The position numbers were made by a program, and so were the translations under genes. The notes beneath the pieces are model-generated. The model worked only from the letters and a program-made list of their open reading frames with translations, was not told the origin of the DNA and searched no databases. Positions 45,734 through 54,203 of a stretch of DNA of 64,000 nucleotides are shown piece after piece. The stretch comes from Aphodosoma sp051870875. GTDB lineage: Bacteria > Bacteroidota > Bacteroidia > Bacteroidales > Paludibacteraceae. The number at the start of each line of letters is the position of its first letter. Within the stretch, counting starts at the first letter, position 1. The DNA is taken from positions 1 to 64,000 of the forward strand of contig JBJECG010000029.1 of the NCBI GenBank assembly GCA_051870875.1, written 5' to 3'.

Positions 45734-46306
45734 TTATTCAGGTACGAATTGTTCATATGTTCCATCAGAAAAAAATGTAACAACACGAATTATTTTGCGG
45801 TCATGCTGTATTGATGACGGTAAGTGTTGCGTTTGCGATGGGACATGCCCATTATCTTCGAGCGGCTTGGTTTGCCTCTGATTGTCTTCAAAATGAGAAA
45901 TGCCAACAGTGCCTTTACAGGAAAATTTTTCTTTCGAAGTCACCGTCTGCTTTTCTGTTGACAGAATTTCAGTTTCTTGCAAAGAAATAGCATCATTGGC
46001 AATATTATCATTATCAAGGAGTTGGGCATTAATAATTTTATTGTCGCCATTTGATGATGTTCGGTTATCAAAAGACATAGACGAATGACCTACTTGGGAA
46101 TTGAAAACCTCGCCTACTCCATAAAGCAACCAATATACATTCACTTCAGGGTATGCGTTGTGTAATTTTTCAAGCAGCTGCAAGGTTGGCTGTGTACGTC
46201 CTGATTTGATTCCTGAAATGGTAGATCGATTAATACCGATAGCATCAGCAAATTTTGCAGGAGACAACTGCAGTTTCTCCATCAATGCAAATATCCTGTC
46301 TTTCAT
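45734..46306 (-). CDS. XRE-type helix-turn-helix regulator
   Basis: 190 residues from the ATG at 46306. The N-terminal 60 residues are a lambda-repressor-like HTH (MKDRIFALMEKLQLSPAKFA, then NRSTISGIKSGRTQPTLQLL). The rest is low-complexity and Ser/Asn/Thr-rich, ending in a short conserved-looking tail (RVVTFFSDGTYEQFVPE). Such proteins bind short palindromes as dimers. The gene has a consensus promoter with a palindrome over its -33 element, which suggests self-repression. Targets are unknown; no phage genes are nearby. Confidence 0.82.
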   Translation of the reverse strand: MKDRIFALMEKLQLSPAKFADAIGINRSTISGIKSGRTQPTLQLLEKLHNAYPEVNVYWLLYGVGEVFNSQVGHSSMSFDNRTSSNGDNKIINAQLLDNDNIANDAISLQETEILSTEKQTVTSKEKFSCKGTVGISHFEDNQRQTKPLEDNGHVPSQTQHLPSSIQHDRKIIRVVTFFSDGTYEQFVPE

Positions 46307-46344
46307 AATGTATATAATTAAATGCAACTTATAAAATGACATTG

Positions 46345-46375
46345 CAAATTTACAAATTTCAATTTATTCGTGCAA
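46345..46375 (-). promoter_or_regulatory. Promoter of HTH regulator
   Basis: TTG (46375-46373), 20-bp spacer, TAAATTTG (46352-46345) on the minus strand; leader about 35 bases. Confidence 0.65.
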
Positions 46376-46389
46376 TAGCATGATATTGC
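46372..46389. promoter_or_regulatory. Candidate operator of HTH regulator
   Basis: gcaata (46372-46377) and tattgc (46384-46389) form a perfect inverted repeat with a six-base spacer, overlapping the -33 TTG of the regulator's own promoter. Confidence 0.4.
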
Positions 46390-46490
46390 GGATGTAAAAA
46401 TAATAATCCGACAACGAAGATGTTTATTTACATTTGTAATCCGGTATCATGATTTCAAGTCATTGAAGCCTATATTTGTTATAAAAAGAC

Positions 46491-46507
46491 ATGAAGCGCA
46501 ACTTCAT
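46491..46507 (-). terminator. Weak terminator-like hairpin
   Basis: atgaag/cttcat stem with a five-base loop, followed on the minus strand by GTCTTTTTATAA. It could end a short transcript starting near 46761. Confidence 0.4.
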
Positions 46508-46761
46508 ATACACACTATATATACATGACAATAATATCATTAATACACCACATAGCTAATTTTATCTATCCAATAACACACCAAACAGACTATAATACAA
46601 CACATATTAAATACGTACTTTATATAATATATATATATTATTGGATATAATATAGTTATACAGATATATATTCATTGTTAAATGTGTTTTGCCATGTGGT
46701 CATAGTTGCTGTGTATATTAGTAAAATATCGATGTCAACAACAACAAAGTGTTGCCAATAT
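46491..46761 (-). ncRNA. Candidate small RNA or short transcript
   Basis: A consensus promoter (46765-46794) points into 270 bases of very AT-rich DNA with no frame longer than a 15-residue peptide, ending in the hairpin above. It lies between the HTH regulator and the transposase remnant. It could be an RNA gene or just an outward promoter left by the insertion sequence. Confidence 0.3.
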
Positions 46762-46764
46762 TGA

Positions 46765-46794
46765 CAAAGTTACATTGTACAATTCTGTCAACAA
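46765..46794 (-). promoter_or_regulatory. Consensus promoter in AT-rich gap
   Basis: TTG (46794-46792), 19-bp spacer and TAACTTTG (46772-46765) on the minus strand, with no protein gene for 450 bases. Confidence 0.5.
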
Positions 46795-46981
46795 TCGCGG
46801 GTTTTTAAACAGATGGAATTTTGTTGGGTTCATAATTGCAATTAAGTTTAAGTATGTAATTTTATGACAGCTGATATGCCCTGTTAACTTATCAATCCGA
46901 ATGCCGCATTGTCGGATAACAACGGCCACATAAAAACAATTTACCAGACACCAAGTACATGGACACTAAAAATGGATGGAG

Positions 46982-47597
46982 TTAAAAGTTAAATAAATTC
47001 AGTTCACCTGAATCGCAAACGCATTAACATTTTTAATTAGATTTGGCGAAGAGGTCTCGCATATTGTTGTCGGTAAGCGAGATTCCGAGTATACTGAAGG
47101 ACCTCGTAAATGCCTCATATCGAGTTTTACGATTGCCACAAGACAATAAGTGTGGTTATGAACCAATGTATCCTTGATGCGCACTGTATTCTCCAATATA
47201 CCAAAACTTACTTATGTACAGAGAATTTTTAATTCATTTGAAGAAACATTTACCACGCTACATCGGTTAAGGTCTGCTCTATTGTTTCTGCATGTCAGAT
47301 TATTTTATTGGCCATAAAAGTATATTGTACCGTCTCATGTCGATGCATACCAGCCCACTTTGCATAGCTTTGCTTGATAATCCTTTGCACTTTTATAAAA
47401 CCGTGAAGTTGCAGATGGCACCGGAAAACATTCTCGGGAAGCATCCTTTTCCACGTATCGAGCTTGAACCTTAATATTAGTTTTAGGCATGACGATGAAG
47501 AACGCACCGATGCGGTGACTGACCGGTGAGAGATTGCCGAAATCGTTGTAGCCATGCCATGGTTGAAGATATTTACGGATGATTTTTTAGTGAACAA
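46982..47597 (-). pseudogene. Decayed IS4-like transposase, 5'-truncated
   Basis: Translating the minus strand across frames gives pieces of a DDE transposase of the IS4 type in the right order: GYNDFGNL...HRIGAFFIVMPKTNIKVQ (47560-47480), FFKWIK-like FFK*IKNSL (about 47235), ENTVRIKDTLVHNHTYCLVA (about 47190-47130), ILGISLTDNNMRDLFAKSN (about 47090-47036) and a final GELNLFNF before the stop at 46982. At least three frameshifts and several in-frame stops interrupt it, and the N-terminal half is missing. No terminal inverted repeats were found. The element is dead. Confidence 0.65.
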
Positions 47598-47614
47598 CTA
47601 ATGACATACAAAAA

Positions 47615-47646
47615 GAAGGAATGTACCTGAATCGGTACATTCCTTC
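47615..47646 (-). terminator. Terminator of zinc-ribbon protein gene
   Basis: A perfect 13-bp stem (47615-47627 with 47634-47646), six-base loop, followed on the minus strand by CTTTTTGTATG; about 65 bases after the stop at 47711. Confidence 0.88.
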
Positions 47647-47710
47647 CTGCATTTTATCATATATGACCTAAAATTGCCGTTGTTGGTATATTTTACGGTC
47701 TAACAAAAAT

Positions 47711-48499
47711 TCACTTGTCAGCTTCTTGGTTTTCCACTTCTTCCTTGAAACCAGGATCGACTAATATGCGACCGCAATATTCACAAACAATAATTTTTTT
47801 GCGCATTTTAATATCCAGATGTCGTTGAGGCGGTATTTTGTTGAAACAACCACCACAAGCATCGCGTTCGACTGTAACTACGGCAAGTCCATTACGGGCA
47901 TTTTTTCTGATACGTTTGAATGCGGACAACAATCTGGGTTCAATAAGAGGTTCCAATTGCTTTGCTTTCAAGGTAAGTTGTTCTTCTTCTTGTTTAGTTT
48001 CAGCTATAATTTCGTCAAGCTCTTCACGTTTTTGTTCAAGATCGCCAGACCTTTCCTGCATACGTGTTTCAGCATCATTTTTTTCCGCTTGCTTCGATTC
48101 AATATCTTTTGTAAAATCATTGATATTTTTCTCACACAATTCAATTTCAAGACTTTGGTATTCTATTTCTTTGGAAAGGGCATCAAATTCGCGGTTATTT
48201 CTGACATTATTTTTTTCATCTTCTTTTTTTGCTATAATGCTCCGGGCTTCATTAATAGCAAGTTTCCGTTCATTGATCTTTTGCGTAAGGCTCTCAATAT
48301 CGTTAGTGCAATTTTCGATACGGGTCTTAAGACCTGCAACTTCATCTTCAAGGTCCTGGACTTCAAGAGGCAATTCGCCTCTAAGAGTTCTGATTTTATC
48401 AATTTCAGAAACAACAGTCTGTAACTTATAAAGTGCTTTAAGGCGTTCTTCAACTGTTATTTCCTTAGCTTCGTTTTTAGTTGATTGCTCTCTTGTCAT
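47711..48499 (-). CDS. Coiled-coil protein with C-terminal C4 zinc ribbon
   Basis: 262 residues. Residues 15-195 form a long antiparallel coiled coil (LKALYKLQTVVSEIDKIRTL, EDEKNNVRNNREFDALSKEI), then a zinc ribbon with CxxC pairs DACGGCFNKIP and VCEYCGRILVD. This architecture (CT398-like, zf-RING_7) is often encoded beside Nif3-family genes, as here: the Nif3-like gene lies upstream by 100 bp on the same strand. Function is unknown; nucleic-acid binding has been proposed for the family. Confidence 0.9.
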   Translation of the reverse strand: MTREQSTKNEAKEITVEERLKALYKLQTVVSEIDKIRTLRGELPLEVQDLEDEVAGLKTRIENCTNDIESLTQKINERKLAINEARSIIAKKEDEKNNVRNNREFDALSKEIEYQSLEIELCEKNINDFTKDIESKQAEKNDAETRMQERSGDLEQKREELDEIIAETKQEEEQLTLKAKQLEPLIEPRLLSAFKRIRKNARNGLAVVTVERDACGGCFNKIPPQRHLDIKMRKKIIVCEYCGRILVDPGFKEEVENQEADK

Positions 48500-48599
48500 A
48501 ATTTATTATCGTATATATTTATTTTATATCGTTATCCTGTGCAATATGAATACACTACACATACCACAACTACAATATAATGCATTGTCAACAAGCGCA

Positions 48600-49376
48600 T
48601 TAGAACAAGCATACAGGATTGACGCCGGATTGTGCCACATGAATTGCAAAGTTAGGAAAAAATCCGATAAGTTGGTCATTAAAAATCTCTTTTGTAAACT
48701 GTTCACTTTCATAATGTCCGATATCAGCTATAATAACCTGATTGTCAGCTAAAAAGAATTGATGGTATTTAATATCAGCTGTTATGTATATGTCAGCATG
48801 CTGCCGTATGGCATCAGAAATAAATTCAGCACCGGACCCTCCGCAGACGGCTACCTTGGATATTCTGCGGTTGACGAGCTGACTATGGCGGATTGCCGTA
48901 AGATTGAATATGGTTTTGAGTCTTGCAAGAAAAATTTCTGTATTTTCGGGTGTCGGTAATTGGCCAATACAACCCAATCCGCAAAATTCATTTTCAGGAT
49001 GCAATATCCGGACATTCTGCAATAGTAGTTTTTCTGCCATTTTGTAACTTACGCCACCTATAATTTTATCCAAATTAGTGTGTGCCGAATAAATTACAAT
49101 ATTGTGTTTCAAAGCTTTTATCACAGTCCGTTCTATATAATTCTGACCTGTAATCTTTTTAAGGGCGTTGAAAATCAACGGGTGATGTGATATAATGAGA
49201 TTGGCACCTTTTGTTACAGCTTCATCAACTGTGCCTTCTGTAACATCTACGGTAAGCAATACGGATGTTACAGGTTGGTAAGGGTTACCAACCTGTAACC
49301 CACTGTTGTCATAAGGCTCCTGAAAATCCAATGGGGCAAAATTTTCCAGCTTGTCAAGTATTTCCTTTATTTCCAT
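48600..49376 (-). CDS. Nif3-like dinuclear metal center protein
   Basis: 258 residues from the ATG at 49376. Metal ligands are visible in LIISHHPLIFN (two His), YSAHTNLDKIIGGV and the C-terminal DIGHYESEQF (His and Glu). The NIF3/YbgI family forms hexameric toroids; in E. coli it is a GTP cyclohydrolase I type 2 by annotation, but the biological role is not agreed. It lacks the PII-like insertion found in longer homologues. A perfect consensus promoter lies 30 bases upstream; the zinc-ribbon gene follows. Confidence 0.92.
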   Translation of the reverse strand: MEIKEILDKLENFAPLDFQEPYDNSGLQVGNPYQPVTSVLLTVDVTEGTVDEAVTKGANLIISHHPLIFNALKKITGQNYIERTVIKALKHNIVIYSAHTNLDKIIGGVSYKMAEKLLLQNVRILHPENEFCGLGCIGQLPTPENTEIFLARLKTIFNLTAIRHSQLVNRRISKVAVCGGSGAEFISDAIRQHADIYITADIKYHQFFLADNQVIIADIGHYESEQFTKEIFNDQLIGFFPNFAIHVAQSGVNPVCLF

Positions 49377-49409
49377 TATGTACACAAGTATTTCCCAACG
49401 TAATACGGA

Positions 49410-49441
49410 CAAAGTTAATTATTTTATTTTGAATATGCAAA
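49410..49441 (-). promoter_or_regulatory. Promoter of Nif3-like gene
   Basis: TTTG (49441-49438), 20-bp spacer and TAACTTTG (49417-49410) on the minus strand, a perfect match to the Bacteroidota consensus. Confidence 0.75.
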
Positions 49442-49530
49442 TTGCAGAAATTGATGTATACCTGTGCCACCTCAATTAAAAGAAAATTGATAAAACAGTA
49501 TCAGTGTAGTGTTATATCGTTGGAATTTCG

Positions 49531-49538
49531 TAACTTTG
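49531..49538 (+). promoter_or_regulatory. -7 element (TAACTTTG) for nitroreductase operon
   Basis: TAACTTTG on the plus strand gives a leader of about 45 bases before the ATG at 49587; no TTG at standard spacing. Confidence 0.5.
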
Positions 49539-49586
49539 CAAAGTTTGGCATACTGCTGAACAGCAAATCAAACATTTACAATAATT

Positions 49587-50114
49587 ATGAATACATTCAA
49601 TGAGTTATTGAAAAACCGTCGTTCTATACGCAAATACGAACAACGTCCTGTTGAAGAGGATAAATTGAAACTAATCTTACAAGCTGCGTTGATGTCTCCA
49701 TCATCCAAAAGGACAAACTGTTGGGAGTTTATTGTAGTAGACAACAAGGAGGTGCTCGAAAAGATGTCGGAGTGCCGTGAGGTCGGAAGTAAGTTTTTGG
49801 CCGATGCACCAATGGCAATCGTAGTTTGTGCAAATCCGGAAAAAAGTGACGTATGGTTTGAAGATGCGTCAATATCGGCCATCATATTACAATTGGCATC
49901 CGCTGATTTAGGTCTTGGCTCATGTTGGATACAAGTGTACAAACGTATGCATACGACAGAAGAAACAGCTGGAGACTATATCAAAACATTGCTCCATATA
50001 CCGGACAATCTGGAAGTACTGAACATAGTGTCTATCGGATATAAGAACGAAGAACGCAAACCTTACGATGTAGAAAAGCTAAGTTATGACAAATTGCATC
50101 GGAACACATTCTAA
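49587..50114 (+). CDS. Nitroreductase family protein
   Basis: 175 residues. FMN-binding features of the family: NRRSIRKYEQRPVEEDKL (Arg-Arg-Ser near the N-terminus), ALMSPSSKRTNCWEFIVV, and LGLGSCWIQVYKR near the C-terminus, followed by NIVSIGYKNEERKP. These enzymes reduce nitro groups, quinones or other electron acceptors with NAD(P)H; the natural substrate is not evident. First gene of an apparent seven-gene operon; its last 29 bases overlap the next frame. Confidence 0.92.
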   Translation: MNTFNELLKNRRSIRKYEQRPVEEDKLKLILQAALMSPSSKRTNCWEFIVVDNKEVLEKMSECREVGSKFLADAPMAIVVCANPEKSDVWFEDASISAIILQLASADLGLGSCWIQVYKRMHTTEETAGDYIKTLLHIPDNLEVLNIVSIGYKNEERKPYDVEKLSYDKLHRNTF

Positions 50115-50871
50115 CATCTCATTTATCGGAGCTGGTAACGTAGCATGGCATTTGGCCCAGGCTTTATATGATGCCGGGCATCATATAGTGCAAATATACA
50201 GCCGTACCAAAGAATCGGCAGAAGCACTGGCCAGGTTGGTGAATGCGCAGCCAATCACCAATTATGCAGAAATAGAACCTGCACATATATACATATACTC
50301 ACTGAAGGACGATGTTCTGCAATGGGCTGCCAACAATGTGAAAATAACCAAGGGACTTCATATACACACGTCTGGCAGTATTCCAATGTCAATATTCAAA
50401 GCTTCCAAGACAAATTACGGATGTATGTATCCATTACAGACATTTACCAAAGCCAAAAGTGTCGACTTACGGAAAGTACCGTTTTTCATCGAAGCCAATA
50501 ATGATGACAATGAAAAGAAAATCAATGAACTTGTGCGAACCATGTCACAAAAAACATACCATCTGTCATCAGAAGACCGCCAAACATTGCATTTGGCCGG
50601 AGTATTTGCCTGTAATTTTACCAATCTTATGTATATCAAAGCGGAAAAAATATTGCAAAGCAAAAGTCTTCCATTTGAAGTCATCAAAAACCTGATCACA
50701 GAACAAGTGAACAAGGCAAAGAAAATCGGGCCTAAGGCAGCCCAGACAGGTCCGGCAATCCGAGGTGACAGGCGTATAATCGACAAACAAATAGCAATGT
50801 TGGCAAATGAACCGCAATGGCAGGAGGTATATTCGTTGTTGACAGAACTGATTGCAAACGAACAAACATGA
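50086..50871 (+). CDS. Rossmann-fold DUF2520 protein
   Basis: 261 residues. The N-terminus carries a dinucleotide-binding motif (ISFIGAGNVAWHLAQAL), followed by SRTKESAEAL; the C-terminal DUF2520 domain has HLAGVFACNFTNLMY and GPKAAQTGPAIRGDRR. It looks like an NADP-dependent oxidoreductase of the F420/ProC fold, substrate unknown. The ATG at 50086 lies inside the nitroreductase gene (29-base overlap), giving 12 residues before the Rossmann strand; no better ATG exists. In Bacteroidales it usually sits just before kdsC and maf, as here. Confidence 0.88.
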   Translation: MTNCIGTHSNISFIGAGNVAWHLAQALYDAGHHIVQIYSRTKESAEALARLVNAQPITNYAEIEPAHIYIYSLKDDVLQWAANNVKITKGLHIHTSGSIPMSIFKASKTNYGCMYPLQTFTKAKSVDLRKVPFFIEANNDDNEKKINELVRTMSQKTYHLSSEDRQTLHLAGVFACNFTNLMYIKAEKILQSKSLPFEVIKNLITEQVNKAKKIGPKAAQTGPAIRGDRRIIDKQIAMLANEPQWQEVYSLLTELIANEQT

Positions 50872-50928
50872 CCTTGGTCTACCGGATGCTCTATTTCCAC
50901 AAAGATTATCAATTTCATTCAATAGGTT

Positions 50929-51450
50929 ATGAATTTCAAAGAAGCACTGAACAATATACACGCCTTTGCCTTTGACGTAGATGGTGTGCTGTCGGCTAAC
51001 TGCATACCAACTAATAATATGGGTGAACCAGTCAGAATGGTGAATATAAAAGATGGATATGCCATACAGTTGGCATCCAAACTCGGTTATCCGATTGCCA
51101 TCATCACAGGTGCCCATACCGAATCTATCGTACACCGATACAGAGCGCTAGGAGTAAAGGATGTATACATTGGAGCATCACGCAAAACCGAGCAGTTTTA
51201 CGATTTTCTGCAACGCAGGAGTTTAAAAGCAGAAGAAGTACTGTACATGGGAGATGACATACCAGATTACCAAGTAATGAAACTGTGTGGCCTGGCAACA
51301 TGTCCACGCGATGCAGCTGCAGAAATAAAAGCCATTTCACATTATATATCCGACCATTGCGGAGGTGAAGGCTGCGTCCGTGATGTGATAGAACAGACGC
51401 TTGCTGTACATGGGCATTGGATGGCACACAAAGATGTATATACTTGGTAA
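50929..51450 (+). CDS. kdsC: 3-deoxy-D-manno-octulosonate 8-phosphate phosphatase
   Basis: 173 residues, C0-type HAD hydrolase without cap: nucleophile motif FDVDGVLSAN (two Asp), NIKDGYAIQLASKLGY, ITGAHTESIVHRYRALGV and the late YMGDDIPDYQVMKLC. It removes phosphate from KDO-8-phosphate for lipopolysaccharide core synthesis; the tetrameric single-domain form is typical of KdsC. The CBS- or KdsD-fused version is absent. Between the DUF2520 gene (57 bp) and the prenyltransferase gene (35 bp). Confidence 0.9.
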   Translation: MNFKEALNNIHAFAFDVDGVLSANCIPTNNMGEPVRMVNIKDGYAIQLASKLGYPIAIITGAHTESIVHRYRALGVKDVYIGASRKTEQFYDFLQRRSLKAEEVLYMGDDIPDYQVMKLCGLATCPRDAAAEIKAISHYISDHCGGEGCVRDVIEQTLAVHGHWMAHKDVYTW

Positions 51451-51485
51451 AATATTGTTGTCGAAATTCTTTACAAAATCAGAAT

Positions 51486-52469
51486 ATGGATTATCTAAAA
51501 TTGATGCGTTACAAAAACGTATTGTTTATCGCCTTTGTGCAAATACTGATTTATTGGGCTGTGATTGTTCCAATATTGTCTATTTACGGACTACAGCCAG
51601 CCACACCATCGTGGGTAATGTGTTTACTTATAACGTCTACAATGCTGTTGTCTGCCGGAGCATATATCATAAATGACTATTTCGATGTGAAGATCGACAG
51701 GATAAACCGTCCAGACAAGCTGATTGTCACTCGTGGAGTGCAAAAACATGAGGCGATGCGTTTCTACCAAATCATGACGGCACTTGGCGTGATAGGCGGA
51801 GTTGTAGCATCTATCTTTCTGAACAGTATTACAACAGGTTTTATCTACGTAGTAGTACCAGGCATGATGTGGTTTTATTCGGCCAGTTACAAACGTCAGC
51901 TCATTATCGGAAATCTGATCGTGTCAATCAGTGCTGCACTCGTGCCTTTGGTTCCTCTTATTGCAGAAGCGGCTTCTCTGGATGGTATCTACAGCGACCT
52001 GCTATACCAAACGCCAACTCTCCGACACCTCTATTCGGTGGTGTGCGGTTTCGTTGCGTTTGTCTTCTTTTTTGTCTTGATTCTTGAAATTATCAAAGAC
52101 TTGGAAAGTGAATCCGGCGACCGAGAAATGGAATGCCACACCATACCGGTGGTCTGGGGAACTACGGTATCCAAAATAATCATTACGGCATTGATTATCA
52201 TTGCCAACGGTATGGTTGCATATGCAGTGTCAGGCCTGGATTTTGCGATATCAGGCTCCATGTCAATGAGATATTATATATTTGGTATATCTCTTCCATC
52301 CGTTTGTTTGCTGGTAATACTATGGTGCAAATTTTGTACGGCTTATGAAAATGCTTTGTCACTAACCAAATTTATTCTTGTTATAGGCATTCTGTACACT
52401 ATTATGTATTGTTACCTTGTGGCAAAGCAGTATCATGTGCCTATGTTCGGACTGTTTCAGGTATTATAA
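51486..52469 (+). CDS. UbiA-family prenyltransferase (geranylgeranylglycerol-phosphate type)
   Basis: 327 residues from the ATG at 51486, the first ATG before the first membrane segment. Aspartate-rich motif 1 is in NDYFDVKIDRINRPDKL and motif 2 in EIIKDLESESGDREM (KDxxxxxGD pattern). About eight membrane helices follow the UbiA layout. The Bacteroidota form in this gene neighbourhood is annotated as geranylgeranylglycerol-phosphate geranylgeranyltransferase, an archaeal-type ether-lipid activity; the actual product in this organism is not shown. maf follows after 2 bp. Confidence 0.85.
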   Translation: MDYLKLMRYKNVLFIAFVQILIYWAVIVPILSIYGLQPATPSWVMCLLITSTMLLSAGAYIINDYFDVKIDRINRPDKLIVTRGVQKHEAMRFYQIMTALGVIGGVVASIFLNSITTGFIYVVVPGMMWFYSASYKRQLIIGNLIVSISAALVPLVPLIAEAASLDGIYSDLLYQTPTLRHLYSVVCGFVAFVFFFVLILEIIKDLESESGDREMECHTIPVVWGTTVSKIIITALIIIANGMVAYAVSGLDFAISGSMSMRYYIFGISLPSVCLLVILWCKFCTAYENALSLTKFILVIGILYTIMYCYLVAKQYHVPMFGLFQVL

Positions 52470-52471
52470 TT

Positions 52472-53038
52472 ATGTTTACTGAGTATAAAATTATCTTGGG
52501 GTCAGGATCTGCCCGCCGTCGCCAACTATTGACAAACCTCGACATCGATTTTGAAGTGCGGCTGATTGAAGGGCTTGAAGAAAAGTATCCCGACAACTTG
52601 AAAGGCGAGAAAATTCCTCTCTTTCTGGCAACGCAAAAATCAGCTGCATACAGTTTGGCTGACGATGAATTGTTGATTACCGCCGATACCATAGTTTGGC
52701 AGAATGGCAAGGTGATGGGTAAACCTAAGTCGGACGCCGATGCCAAAGCGATGTTACACAGTCTTTCCGGCACCCGTCATGAAGTGATAACCGGAGTCTG
52801 TGTAAGGACAACCAGACGAACCGAAACATTCACTGCCATAACCGCTGTCTCATTTGCCGCGTTGACAAATAAAGAAATTGACTACTATGTGTCAAAATAC
52901 CATCCTATGGATAAAGCCGGAAGTTACGGTGTCCAAGAGTGGATCGGTTACATCGGTGTAGAAAAAATTGAAGGGTCTTACTATAATGTGATGGGGTTGC
53001 CTGTACAGCATCTCTATTCCGTACTGAAAACATTCTAA
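52472..53038 (+). CDS. maf: Maf-family nucleotide pyrophosphatase
   Basis: 188 residues starting two bases after the prenyltransferase stop. Maf signatures: ILGSGSARRRQLLTNL at the N-terminus, TADTIVWQNGKVMGKP, LSGTRHEVITGV and the late KAGSYGVQEWIGYIGVEKIE. Maf proteins hydrolyse canonical or modified dTTP/UTP (YhdE type) or m7GTP. The sequence fits the YhdE-like (dTTP/UTP) subgroup better, but that split is subtle. The longer frame extending upstream has no ATG near and overlaps the prenyltransferase, so it is not used. Confidence 0.93.
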   Translation: MFTEYKIILGSGSARRRQLLTNLDIDFEVRLIEGLEEKYPDNLKGEKIPLFLATQKSAAYSLADDELLITADTIVWQNGKVMGKPKSDADAKAMLHSLSGTRHEVITGVCVRTTRRTETFTAITAVSFAALTNKEIDYYVSKYHPMDKAGSYGVQEWIGYIGVEKIEGSYYNVMGLPVQHLYSVLKTF

Positions 53039-53043
53039 TATAC

Positions 53044-54201
53044 ATGGTACAACATTTACGGCGAATAACACACTTTACCATTGCGGTTTGCATGTTCGCG
53101 TCATGCGGGAACAAAAACAGCAACAGCAACCAGCAGATACACTATGTATCACAAGAAGGCAAATCAATTGGTATCCGTTATGCCAAAGGCTTTGATATAG
53201 TAGATTACGACACATATAAAAAAATAATTGTTTACAGTCCATGGCTACCGGGTGAGATACAACAATGTTTTTACTTGGTAAAAAATGATAACATAATTAC
53301 TCCTTCCGACGGTCAAAAGATGTCGGTTCCTGTAAAATCAATAGCCATATCAAGCTGTACACATACCGAATTTCTGTCTTTACTGGGAATGACGGAAAAT
53401 GTTACGGCAATGTGTTCGCCCAATTTGATATACAACCCACTACTTCAAGAACGTTTTTCCAAAGGTGAAATACAGTCTATAGGTGATGCTTATTCCACTG
53501 ACATAGAAAAACTTTTAGTGATAAATCCCGATGTATATTTTGTATCGAGCTACAACCAACAAGACGAGAACAACAAGCGGCTGATACAATCCGGCATCAA
53601 AGTGGTTTATAATAATGAATGGACTGAAACTTCACTTTTGGCCCGTGCAGAGTGGTTGAAATATATGGCTGCATTTGCCGACTGCTCGTTACAGGCTGAT
53701 TCCATTTTCAACGAAATAGAGCGAAACTACATGGAAGCCAAGAAATTGGCAGCATCCATACAGTTTTCCCAAAAGCCCAAAGTAATGGTTGGTAGTAATT
53801 TTAAGGGTACGTGGTATGTGCCTGGAGGAAAGTCGTATATAGGACAATTGTTAGTTGATGCCGGAGCGGACTATTTTTATGCAGAAGATACGACAAAAAC
53901 ATCTATTCCTCTTAATTTTGAAACGGTGTTGCAGCATTTCCATGATTCGGAAGTGTGGCTCAACGCGCCGGCTACGACTGTAGATGAATTGCTCCGTATG
54001 GATGAGCGTCATTCGCTGTTTGCACCGACACGTACCGGTGAGATATATTCGTTTTATGCAAAGGTGAAGCCCGGCGGCGCAAATGATTTTTGGGAAAGTG
54101 CTGTGGCACATCCCGATATAGTGCTTTATGATGTGATATGGGCTCTACACAATGATGCGCTCCCCCATTATCAACCTGTCTATATAATGAAACTCCAATA
54201 G
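53044..54201 (+). CDS. Siderophore/B12-type ABC importer binding lipoprotein
   Basis: 385 residues with a lipoprotein signal (lipobox FASC, Cys21). The body is a helical-backbone periplasmic binding protein of the FepB/BtuF class: PVKSIAISSCTHTEFLSLLG, EKLLVINPDVYFVSSY, a long linking helix (about 215-255) and the second lobe PKVMVGSNFKGTWYVPGGKS. Ligand might be heme, a siderophore or cobalamin; no TonB-dependent receptor is nearby to decide. Two bases before the permease gene. Confidence 0.88.
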   Translation: MVQHLRRITHFTIAVCMFASCGNKNSNSNQQIHYVSQEGKSIGIRYAKGFDIVDYDTYKKIIVYSPWLPGEIQQCFYLVKNDNIITPSDGQKMSVPVKSIAISSCTHTEFLSLLGMTENVTAMCSPNLIYNPLLQERFSKGEIQSIGDAYSTDIEKLLVINPDVYFVSSYNQQDENNKRLIQSGIKVVYNNEWTETSLLARAEWLKYMAAFADCSLQADSIFNEIERNYMEAKKLAASIQFSQKPKVMVGSNFKGTWYVPGGKSYIGQLLVDAGADYFYAEDTTKTSIPLNFETVLQHFHDSEVWLNAPATTVDELLRMDERHSLFAPTRTGEIYSFYAKVKPGGANDFWESAVAHPDIVLYDVIWALHNDALPHYQPVYIMKLQ

Positions 54202-54203
54202 TC

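Noticed and set aside
47295..47597. Minus-strand 100-codon frame as an independent gene
   Set aside because: Neighbouring frames read as pieces of a transposase in order, so this frame is part of the decayed element.
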